DNA from: an uncultured Clostridia bacterium | GTDB taxonomy: Bacteria > Bacillota > Clostridia > Peptostreptococcales > Anaerovoracaceae | Length of the DNA stretch: 8,129 nucleotides | Direction: 5' to 3' | Assembly (NCBI GenBank): GCA_946541285.1 | Contig: CAMNJG010000053.1 | Coordinates: 1 to 8,129, forward strand | Shown: positions 1 through 4,728 of the stretch, piece after piece | Layout of the letters: every line of letters starts with the position of its first letter | How positions within the stretch are numbered: the stretch's first letter is position 1 | Notes under the pieces: generated by a model | Databases searched by the model: none | Told to the model about the DNA's origin: nothing | The model's input: only the letters and a program-made list of their open reading frames with translations | Made by a program: the position numbers and the translations under genes

Positions 1-80
1 TATTGAAATCAGGAAATACGACAGCCTCTTTTGAAGCCATCCTGTGAATAAGAACGATTCTTTACCGGAGAAGGGAGAGG
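1..80 (+). other. Leader of the desulfurase gene; possible tail of an upstream gene
   Basis: Two reading frames are open from the left edge. One ends at a TGA at 32-34 and would encode ...IEIRKYDSLF. The other ends at a TGA at 45-47 and would encode ...LKSGNTTASFEAIL. Either could be the last codons of a plus-strand gene cut off by the window, but about ten codons are too few to decide or to name a family. I see no convincing promoter here, so the desulfurase may be transcribed from further upstream. The segment ends in a strong purine-rich ribosome binding site, AAGGGAGAGG (71-80). Confidence 0.3.
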
Positions 81-86
81 ATGATC

Positions 87-1232
87 ATGAAGGGAAATTT
101 CATTTACGCTGATAACGCTGCCACCACCCGGATGTCAGACAGCGTACTGGAAGCCATGCTCCCGTATATGCAGGAACACTACGGAAACGCTTCCGCGGTT
201 TACAGAATCGGGAGGGACTCCCATCAGGCGATTGAACAGGCCCGCAAGCGGATCGCGAAAGTGATCAATGCCGGGCCGATGGATATTTATTTTACTTCCT
301 GTGGCACCGAGGCAGACAACTGGGCTGTGAAGGGGATTGCCCGGAAACTGGCGGAAGAAGGAAAAAAACATATCATTACGTCCTGTATCGAACATCATGC
401 GATCCTTCATTCCTGTGAAGCCCTGGAAAAAGAAGGCTTTGACGTGACGTACCTGCCGGTTGACGAAAAAGGAAGGATTACACCGGAGCAGGTAAAGGAC
501 GCGATCCGTGAGGATACCGCCCTGGTATCGATTATGTACGCGAATAATGAGATCGGTACCATTGAACCGGTGGCGGAGATCGGACAGGTCTGTCATGACG
601 CCGGTGTTCTCTTCCATACGGACGCGGTGCAGACGGCCGGGATTCTGCCGATTGACGTAAAGGCGCAGAACATCGATATGATGTCTGTTTCCGCGCATAA
701 GTTTAACGGCCCGAAGGGGGTGGGATTCCTTTACTGTAAGAGAAATCTCCATCCACAGACGTTTATGGACGGCGGAGCCCAGGAGCGGGGACACCGGGCC
801 GGTACGGAAAATGTGGCAGGTATTGTCGGAATGGCGCAGGCACTGGAAGATGCGAAAAACGCCAGGGATGAGATTGCGCCGAAGCTGGCCGCGATGCGGG
901 ATTATATCCAGTCCGGCCTGCTGGAGATACCGGACAGTCAGGTCAACGGAGACCAGGATCACCGGCTCCCCGGGACGCTGAACATGTCGTTCGCGAAAGT
1001 GGACGGGCAGTCCCTTCTGTTTTCACTGGATCTGAAAGGAATCGCGGCCTCCTCCGGTTCCGCGTGCGCTTCGGGTTCCCTGGATCCGAGCCACGTGCTG
1101 CTGGCACTGGGTCTTCCTTACGAACTGGCGCATGGCTCTCTGCGGATTACTGTGGGACGGTATAATACAATGGAAGAAGCGGATCAGATCATCCAGGCGG
1201 TGAAGGAAGTGGTGGCTGATCTGAGAAACTGA
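87..1232 (+). CDS. iscS: Cysteine desulfurase, IscS/NifS type (class I)
   Basis: PLP-dependent cytosolic enzyme that takes sulfur from L-cysteine, giving alanine and an enzyme persulfide for Fe-S clusters or thiolated tRNA and cofactors. Seen, numbering from the ATG at 87 (381 residues): N-terminal YADNAATTR; EHHA at 102-105, with the His that stacks on PLP; DAVQTAG at 179-185; the Schiff-base lysine in SAHKFNGPKG (K205); the RAGTEN motif; and the persulfide cysteine in SSGSACASG (C327), followed by DPSHVL as in class I enzymes. E. coli IscS has K206 and C328, so the alignment is nearly gapless. An in-frame ATG at 81 directly abuts the ribosome binding site at 71-80; the ATG at 87 has proper spacing (about 6 nt) and is preferred. 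The stop overlaps an ATG at 1232 (TGATG). No iscU or thiI follows, so the sulfur acceptor is unknown. The iscS symbol is by family; nifS is equally possible. Confidence 0.93.
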   Translation: MKGNFIYADNAATTRMSDSVLEAMLPYMQEHYGNASAVYRIGRDSHQAIEQARKRIAKVINAGPMDIYFTSCGTEADNWAVKGIARKLAEEGKKHIITSCIEHHAILHSCEALEKEGFDVTYLPVDEKGRITPEQVKDAIREDTALVSIMYANNEIGTIEPVAEIGQVCHDAGVLFHTDAVQTAGILPIDVKAQNIDMMSVSAHKFNGPKGVGFLYCKRNLHPQTFMDGGAQERGHRAGTENVAGIVGMAQALEDAKNARDEIAPKLAAMRDYIQSGLLEIPDSQVNGDQDHRLPGTLNMSFAKVDGQSLLFSLDLKGIAASSGSACASGSLDPSHVLLALGLPYELAHGSLRITVGRYNTMEEADQIIQAVKEVVADLRN

Positions 1233-1273
1233 TGGCCGGTCAGGGACTTTCCGGATGGAGGGAGGGATTCCGA

Positions 1274-1822
1274 ATGAAGAAATCACAGTCAACCGATGTC
1301 GCTCTCGCGGAAAGTCTCAAATCACTGATGACGCATATGCCGTTTGAGAAGATCACCATCCGTGATATCACGGATGAAGCCAAAGTGATCCGTACGACAT
1401 TTTACAATCATTTTCAGGATAAGTATGATCTGCTGGACTGGATTTTCTATGAGGATTATATCCGTCCGTCCAGTCAGCTGATCGAAAATAAGATGCTGAT
1501 CGAAGCCTTCCGCCTGATGATCCGGAATATGGAAAAGGACAGGGAATTTTTCCTGAAAGTGGCCCGCAGCGGAAAGAATACCCTGAATGACGTTATGTTC
1601 CGCTCTTACCGGGACGCGATTCTGAAAGTACTGCAGTCATCGGATATTGAACTGAAGGATATGAATCCTCTGTTTACGGAAAAACTGGTGGCGGAATATT
1701 ACGCGAACAACATGACATTTGTTGTCAACAAATGGATCCAGCTGAATATGGAGGTCCCTTCGGATGATGTCGTGGACCTTTTTCAGAAAATGACGATGAC
1801 CATGATTGAAAAGTTTTTGTAG
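1274..1822 (+). CDS. TetR/AcrR-family transcriptional regulator
   Basis: One-component DNA-binding regulator of 182 residues, typical TetR size. Seen: an N-terminal helix-turn-helix, with ALAESLKSLM as helix 1 and FEKITIRDITDEAKVIRTTF as the core (about residues 22-41), followed by YNHFQDKYDLLDWIF, the classic TetR hinge. The C-terminal half is all-helical and ends LFQKMTMTMIEKFL. It resembles the TetR_C_8 type found in DhaS-like clostridial regulators; that assignment is from memory of the family. Start choice: an ATG at 1232 overlaps the desulfurase stop (TGATG) and would add 14 residues, but it lacks a ribosome binding site. The ATG at 1274 sits about 7 nt after GGAGGGAGGG (1257-1266). Co-transcription with the desulfurase is likely (gap of 41 bp, no terminator between). 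Ligand and targets are unknown; the radical SAM gene downstream is an obvious candidate target. Confidence 0.88.
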   Translation: MKKSQSTDVALAESLKSLMTHMPFEKITIRDITDEAKVIRTTFYNHFQDKYDLLDWIFYEDYIRPSSQLIENKMLIEAFRLMIRNMEKDREFFLKVARSGKNTLNDVMFRSYRDAILKVLQSSDIELKDMNPLFTEKLVAEYYANNMTFVVNKWIQLNMEVPSDDVVDLFQKMTMTMIEKFL

Positions 1823-1834
1823 ACCTCAAATAGA

Positions 1835-1908
1835 TTGTTTGGCGATCAAAGTAATATAACATGATATTATACGACAAACAGGATAAAGTGTCGCCAGATT
1901 ATAAACAA
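1835..1908. repeat. Cluster of nested inverted repeats, possible operator region
   Basis: Several short inverted repeats are packed in about 74 bp. TAATAT (1852-1857) faces ATATTA (1864-1869) across 6 bp. TGGCGA (1840-1845) faces TCGCCA (1891-1896). TGTTTGGCG (1836-1844) faces CGACAAACA (1872-1880) with one mismatch. CGACA (1872-1876) faces TGTCG (1889-1893). No T-run follows, so this is not itself a terminator. Palindromes of this kind suit a dimeric regulator such as the adjacent TetR protein, but the link is inference, and A/T-rich DNA gives such matches by chance. Confidence 0.3.
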
Positions 1909-1939
1909 AACTGCATAAATGTATTTGAAAATCCGACAG

Positions 1940-1976
1940 AAATCGCATGATGATTCTTAAAAATCATGCGATTTTT
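1940..1976 (+). terminator. Rho-independent terminator after the TetR gene
   Basis: A perfect 12-bp stem, AAATCGCATGAT (1940-1951) with ATCATGCGATTT (1963-1974), encloses an 11-nt loop and runs into a T-tract at 1972-1976. It lies 118 bp after the TetR stop codon and should end the desulfurase-TetR transcript. The stem is A/T-rich, so some read-through is possible. Confidence 0.82.
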
Positions 1977-1985
1977 GTATATTAT
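1957..1985 (+). promoter_or_regulatory. Weak sigma-A-like promoter candidate for the radical SAM unit
   Basis: TTAAAA (1957-1962), a 17-bp spacer and TATTAT (1980-1985) loosely match a housekeeping promoter (4/6 and 5/6 to consensus). It overlaps the preceding terminator, which weakens the call. If used, transcription would start near 1992, just ahead of the ribosome binding site of the small ORF at 2011. A promoter must lie somewhere between the terminator and 2190, and I see no better match. Confidence 0.25.
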
Positions 1986-2010
1986 GTTATGAAAGCTGGA
2001 GAGGAGAAAT

Positions 2011-2076
2011 ATGGACTCTGAATCCAGCATACAGGAAAACAATTACCCTGTCAGGGGATTCATCCGGACAGAGTAG
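2011..2076 (+). CDS. Possible 21-residue small ORF upstream of the radical SAM gene
   Basis: ATG at 2011 follows a strong ribosome binding site, GGAGAGGAG (1998-2006), at 4-5 nt spacing and reads MDSESSIQENNYPVRGFIRTE before TAG at 2074-2076. The peptide has no Cys, no hydrophobic segment and no runs of a single amino acid, so neither a membrane peptide nor a classic amino-acid attenuator is suggested. It could be a leader peptide, a small protein or a chance ORF behind a purine-rich patch. Its second half can fold as a hairpin (CTGTC 2048-2052 with GACAG 2067-2071, plus GGA/TCC inside), and another hairpin spans its stop. No function is assigned. Confidence 0.35.
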   Translation: MDSESSIQENNYPVRGFIRTE

Positions 2077-2096
2077 AACTGCGTTTCGCGGTTTTA
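2074..2096 (+). promoter_or_regulatory. Hairpin at the small ORF's stop codon in the radical SAM leader
   Basis: TAGAACTGCG (2074-2083) pairs with CGCGGTTTTA (2087-2096) around a TTT loop, giving ten pairs of which two are G-T wobbles. The 3' arm ends TTTTA, so it resembles a weak terminator or attenuator, but there is no proper T-tract after the stem. It lies about 95 nt before the radical SAM start. A regulatory role is inference only. Confidence 0.3.
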
Positions 2097-2189
2097 TCAT
2101 GAAATGTCAATGTCATTCTTTGAATAAAGCAAAGGCCAGATTCGCTGTAAAAGGCGGAAAACCAGGATCAGGAGGTAAGACGTACAACA

Positions 2190-3656
2190 ATGTCTATTAA
2201 AGATAAGGCAGAAAGAGCCGCTGTAGATGCCGCAGTCTGCGGGTTGTTAAAATATGTAGGCAATGATACGCCGGAAGACAGAGCGCAGAAGCTTCAGAAG
2301 ATTGTCGATCTGGCTCAGAAAATCATGGGAGACGGCTATCAGGCGTCTACGTTTGACACTGTCAGGAAAATGCTGAAGGATCCGGAGAACAAATGGGTCC
2401 GGTTTTTTAATTCTATGCTGGATGATGTGAATTTCAATGTGGCACGTTATCAGATACTGAACCTCGCTTATCAGGCTGCCGTATGCGGAACCAGGGAGAT
2501 CCGGGCAAACCGTATCAAATACGGCTGTAATATTCCGTGGCTGATCCTGCTGGATCCGACCAGCGCCTGCAATCTGCAGTGCACTGGCTGCTGGGCAGCG
2601 GAATATGGACACAAACTCAATCTGTCATTTGAAGAGATGGACCAGATCGTCACGCAGGGCAAGGAACTGGGCATTTATTTTTATATGTTTACCGGAGGAG
2701 AGCCGCTTGTCCGGAGAGAGGATATTATCCGGCTCTGCAGAAAACATCATGAATGCGCCTTCTCAACCTATACAAATGGAACCCTGATTGATGAGGAGTT
2801 CTGTAAGAAAGCTGTCGAAGTCGGCAACCTCTCCTTCTCGATCAGCGTGGAGGGGTTTGAGGAAACCAATGATTCCCGCAGAGGGAAAGGAACTTTCGCC
2901 CGCATCATGCACGGGATGGATCTCCTGAAGCAGTATGGTCTGCTGTTCGGAGTATCGATCTGTTATACCAGCAAAAACGTGGAAACGGTCGTTTCGGATG
3001 AATTCATCGATCTGCTGATTGAAAAAGGCTGTAAATACGGATGGTATTTCAATTACATGCCGGTAGGAAACGACGCGGATCCGTCCCTGATCGCGACACC
3101 GGCGCAGCGGGAATATATGTATCACAGAATCCGGGAAATCCGGGGCTGGGAGAGCGGCAAACAGATCTTTGTCATGGATTTCCAGAATGACGGGGAGTAT
3201 GTCGGAGGCTGTATTGCCGGCGGACGCAATTACTTCCATATTAATGCCAATGGAGACGCGGAACCGTGCGTATTCGTTCACTATTCCAGCGCCAATATCC
3301 GTCGGGACAGCCTGCTGGACTGCCTGAGACAGCCGCTGTTCATGGCGTACAGGGACAATCAGCCTTTCAATGATAATCATCTCCGGCCGTGTCCGATGCT
3401 GGAGAATCCGGAAGCCCTGCAGCGGATGGTGGAGGAAACAGGGGCGCATTCCACGGACCTGGAAGCGCCGGAAGATGTACATGCTCTCTGCGGCAAGTGC
3501 CAGGCTTACGCGGACGCGTGGGCGCCGACCGCGGAGAAACTCTGGGATTCCAAAGAACATTTTGCCCCGAAATATGATAACCACAAAGACCGTCAGAGAG
3601 AATTCCTCGATACAAAGATCGGACAGAAGGCCTATAAGAAGGCGATGGGGAACTGA
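2190..3656 (+). CDS. Radical SAM protein with a partial SPASM-like C-terminal domain
   Basis: Predicted cytosolic Fe-S enzyme that cleaves S-adenosylmethionine to a 5'-deoxyadenosyl radical; the substrate is unknown. Seen over 488 residues: an N-terminal helical extension (about 1-110); the cluster motif SACNLQCTGCW with the CxxxCxxC cysteines C127, C131 and C134; the SAM-contacting GGEP at 169-172; and TNGTLID at 195-201. The C-terminal part has C341 and C360 in the spacing C-x13-G-x4-C expected for the first half of a SPASM auxiliary-cluster domain, then C401 and a CGKC pair (C434, C437). This suggests one or more auxiliary clusters. The start is the only reasonable one: AGGAGGT (2170-2176) precedes ATG at a rather long 13 nt, and no in-frame alternative exists. 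The closest families I recall are widespread, uncharacterised clostridial radical SAM proteins. It is transcribed alone, with a strong terminator following. Peptide modification (RiPP or quinohemoprotein type) is possible because of the SPASM resemblance, but no clear precursor is present. Confidence 0.9.
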   Translation: MSIKDKAERAAVDAAVCGLLKYVGNDTPEDRAQKLQKIVDLAQKIMGDGYQASTFDTVRKMLKDPENKWVRFFNSMLDDVNFNVARYQILNLAYQAAVCGTREIRANRIKYGCNIPWLILLDPTSACNLQCTGCWAAEYGHKLNLSFEEMDQIVTQGKELGIYFYMFTGGEPLVRREDIIRLCRKHHECAFSTYTNGTLIDEEFCKKAVEVGNLSFSISVEGFEETNDSRRGKGTFARIMHGMDLLKQYGLLFGVSICYTSKNVETVVSDEFIDLLIEKGCKYGWYFNYMPVGNDADPSLIATPAQREYMYHRIREIRGWESGKQIFVMDFQNDGEYVGGCIAGGRNYFHINANGDAEPCVFVHYSSANIRRDSLLDCLRQPLFMAYRDNQPFNDNHLRPCPMLENPEALQRMVEETGAHSTDLEAPEDVHALCGKCQAYADAWAPTAEKLWDSKEHFAPKYDNHKDRQREFLDTKIGQKAYKKAMGN

Positions 3657-3711
3657 GGCAGAAAGCAGGCTTTTCATATTTTTGATGTAAATCCTGAAAA
3701 CGAATGAGCAG

Positions 3712-3745
3712 GGCCGGAAGAATGTGTTCTTCCGGCCTGTTTTTT
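3712..3745 (+). terminator. Strong rho-independent terminator after the radical SAM gene
   Basis: A perfect 11-bp G/C-rich stem, GGCCGGAAGAA (3712-3722) with TTCTTCCGGCC (3727-3737), has a TGTG tetraloop and is followed by TG and six T (3740-3745). It lies 55 bp after the stop and isolates the radical SAM transcript from the Rrf2 gene. Confidence 0.93.
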
Positions 3746-3759
3746 ACTGAGGGGGAATC

Positions 3760-3788
3760 TTGTCAGGAAGGTCACTTCGTTTTAAAAT
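3760..3788 (+). promoter_or_regulatory. Sigma-A-type promoter of the Rrf2 gene
   Basis: TTGTCA (3760-3765), a 17-bp spacer and TAAAAT (3783-3788) match the housekeeping consensus at 5/6 and 5/6 with ideal spacing. The site lies just after the upstream terminator, as expected for a new transcription unit. The spacer contains an inverted repeat, GAAG (3767-3770) and CTTC (3775-3778), that could serve as an operator. Transcription would start near 3795, leaving a leader of nearly 90 nt. Confidence 0.7.
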
Positions 3789-3841
3789 AAAGATGTATCC
3801 GATTTCCGGGAACAGAAGCCGGGAAGCGGACAGGGCATATG

Positions 3842-3862
3842 CGGGGCTGATGTTCCGCCCCG
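3842..3862 (+). promoter_or_regulatory. Hairpin just before the Rrf2 ribosome binding site
   Basis: CGGGGC (3842-3847) pairs with GCCCCG (3857-3862) around a 9-nt loop. The ribosome binding site AAAGGAGAG (3865-3873) begins three bases later. The loop and flank can pair instead with upstream leader sequence: GGAAC 3809-3813 with GTTCC 3852-3856, and TTTCC 3803-3807 with GGAAA 3863-3867. The second pairing would cover part of the ribosome binding site. Whether this switches translation is unproven. Confidence 0.3.
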
Positions 3863-3881
3863 GGAAAGGAGAGCCGCAGCC

Positions 3882-4355
3882 ATGCTGATTTCAACAAAGG
3901 GACGTTACGCGATGCGAGTGATGCTGGATCTGGCGACGCGGGATACCAGTACATACATACCGCTGAAGGAGATGGCGGAAGAACAGGACATCAGTGTCAA
4001 ATATACGGAGAGTATTATTACGTCACTGAGTAAAGCGGGACTGGTGGAAGGAGTCCGTGGCAAAAAAGGCGGCTATCGTCTGACAAAACGTCCGGATGAG
4101 TACACAGCGGAAGAAATCATACGGACGGCGGACGGCCCGATCGCGCCGGTAGCCTGTCTGAGTGACCCGGATTACGAATGTGCCAGGGAAGAGTCCTGTA
4201 AGATGAAGCCGGTTTACGGAAGGTTGTATACGGTCATTGCGAATTATCTGAGCTCGCTGACTTTGCAGGATATCCTGGATGGCAATCTGGACCGGAGCCT
4301 GCTGACCGGGATTGAGGCAGATCTGCCGCCGCGGCCGGAAAAGCAGACAGGGTAA
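3882..4355 (+). CDS. Rrf2-family regulator, IscR/CymR-like, with three conserved Cys
   Basis: Winged-helix DNA-binding regulator of 157 residues. Seen: the Rrf2 start MLISTKGRYAMRVMLDLA; a helix-turn-helix at about residues 26-53 (PLKEMAEEQDISVKYTESII); the wing GVRGKKGGYRLTK (57-69); then C92, C100 and C106. E. coli IscR binds [2Fe-2S] through C92, C98, C104 and H107, so the Cys set is kept with two extra residues between the first two, but the residue equivalent to H107 is Lys (K109). A redox- or Fe-S-sensing role is likely. With cysK next downstream, a CymR-like role in cysteine metabolism is the alternative, although B. subtilis CymR itself lacks these cysteines. The ATG follows AGGAGAG (3867-3873) at 8 nt. 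It has its own promoter at 3760-3788. I leave the symbol blank because IscR and CymR cannot be told apart here. Confidence 0.9.
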   Translation: MLISTKGRYAMRVMLDLATRDTSTYIPLKEMAEEQDISVKYTESIITSLSKAGLVEGVRGKKGGYRLTKRPDEYTAEEIIRTADGPIAPVACLSDPDYECAREESCKMKPVYGRLYTVIANYLSSLTLQDILDGNLDRSLLTGIEADLPPRPEKQTG

Positions 4356-4373
4356 AATGTTCAGCTGTTTTTT
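4344..4373 (+). terminator. Weak terminator candidate after the Rrf2 gene
   Basis: Six T (4368-4373) follow a poor, interrupted stem formed by AGCAGAC near the end of the coding region and GTTCAGCT (4359-4366). The pairing has a mismatch and a bulge. It may give partial termination; read-through into cysK is quite possible. Confidence 0.2.
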
Positions 4374-4403
4374 CATATGGTTCCTGAAATGAAGCGCCTG
4401 AGG

Positions 4404-4427
4404 CCGGAAAGGAGCGATCCTGTCCGG
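4404..4427 (+). repeat. Hairpin with a GNRA-type tetraloop downstream of the Rrf2 gene
   Basis: CCGGA-a-AGGA (4404-4413) pairs with TCCT-g-TCCGG (4418-4427) around GCGA, a stable GNRA tetraloop as RNA, with a single A-G mismatch mid-stem. No T-run follows on either strand, so it is not a normal terminator. It may protect the 3' end of the rrf2 transcript or slow polymerase; this is inference. Confidence 0.4.
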
Positions 4428-4521
4428 AGAAGCAGCCCCTGAAAAAGAGTTATACAAAAAAATGATAGAATGATATGGAAAAGTTGTGTCACCGGGGATG
4501 GAAGTGTTTTGCGCCATCGGC

Positions 4522-4550
4522 TTGACATCAGGAAAAACAGGAACTACAAT
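4522..4550 (+). promoter_or_regulatory. Near-consensus sigma-A promoter of cysK
   Basis: TTGACA (4522-4527) is a perfect -35 box. After an exact 17-bp spacer comes TACAAT (4545-4550), 5/6 to the -10 consensus. The predicted start near 4557 gives cysK a leader of about 170 nt. Such a strong core promoter usually needs a repressor, and an inverted repeat lies 20 bp downstream. Confidence 0.85.
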
Positions 4551-4569
4551 TGAGACAGTTCTTTATAAA

Positions 4570-4586
4570 CCTATGATTGTTATAGG
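4570..4586. promoter_or_regulatory. Inverted repeat just downstream of the cysK promoter, candidate operator
   Basis: CCTAT (4570-4574) and ATAGG (4582-4586) flank a 7-bp A/T-rich centre, forming a 17-bp dyad about 13-30 bp after the predicted transcription start. Its size and A/T-rich centre suit a dimeric winged-helix regulator. The Rrf2 protein encoded immediately upstream is the natural candidate, but I cannot compare the site with known IscR or CymR sites here. Confidence 0.35.
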
Positions 4587-4685
4587 AAATACAACACGGA
4601 TATTGAATCATCCCACAAAACCTGAAAAATACATCCGGAGATATTGGAAAAAAGCCTTCCGGGAGATATTTTTCAGAGATACACC

Positions 4686-4707
4686 TGCTGTTTCAGAGAA
4701 GACAGCA
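4686..4707 (+). promoter_or_regulatory. Hairpin in the cysK leader
   Basis: TGCTGTTT (4686-4693) pairs with AGACAGCA (4700-4707) around a 6-nt loop, eight pairs including one G-T wobble. It ends 9 nt before the GGAG ribosome binding site (4717-4720). It could influence mRNA stability or ribosome access, but no switching partner is obvious. Confidence 0.35.
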
Positions 4708-4728
4708 TAAAAGAATGGAGCAGAAGAT

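Larger units (their letters stand above)
1823..2189 (+). other. 367-bp gap between the TetR and radical SAM genes
   Basis: In order, this gap holds an A/T-rich stretch with nested inverted repeats (1835-1908), a rho-independent terminator (1940-1976), a weak promoter candidate (1957-1985), a possible 21-codon ORF with a strong ribosome binding site (2011-2076), a hairpin straddling that ORF's stop (2074-2096), and the ribosome binding site of the radical SAM gene, AGGAGGT (2170-2176). Each is described separately where it can be supported. I see no tRNA-like fold or riboswitch I recognise. Confidence 0.6.
4356..4728 (+). other. 373-bp gap between the Rrf2 and cysK genes
   Basis: This gap contains a T-run (4368-4373), a 9-bp hairpin with a GCGA tetraloop (4404-4427), a near-consensus promoter (4522-4550), a leader with an inverted repeat (4570-4586), a direct repeat (4635-4645 and 4659-4670), and a second hairpin (4686-4707). 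A GTG-started 74-codon frame (4486-4710) crosses the promoter but has no ribosome binding site and looks non-coding. No T-box motif or other riboswitch that I recognise is present. Confidence 0.6.

Noticed and set aside
135..962. Long open frame on the minus strand (275 codons) inside the desulfurase gene
   Set aside because: It is antisense to a clearly functional gene whose protein motifs are intact. The translation resembles no family, and no ribosome binding site supports it. It is a codon-usage shadow.
2763..3677. 304-codon open frame on the minus strand opposite the radical SAM gene
   Set aside because: It lies antisense to a convincing enzyme gene, has no recognisable domain, and one end runs into the intergenic region without a promoter or ribosome binding site.
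4402..4473. Short open stretch after the Rrf2 gene with an AGGAG-like sequence
   Set aside because: There is no ATG, GTG or TTG at suitable spacing, only a CTG, and the supposed ribosome binding site is buried in the 4404-4427 hairpin.
4486..4710. 74-codon frame starting with GTG before cysK
   Set aside because: It has no ribosome binding site, and it overlaps the near-consensus cysK promoter and leader hairpins. The peptide has no recognisable features.
4557..4728. T-box or other known riboswitch in the cysK leader
   Set aside because: I looked for the T-box core and an antiterminator-terminator pair. Neither is present, and no terminator lies between the promoter and the start codon.
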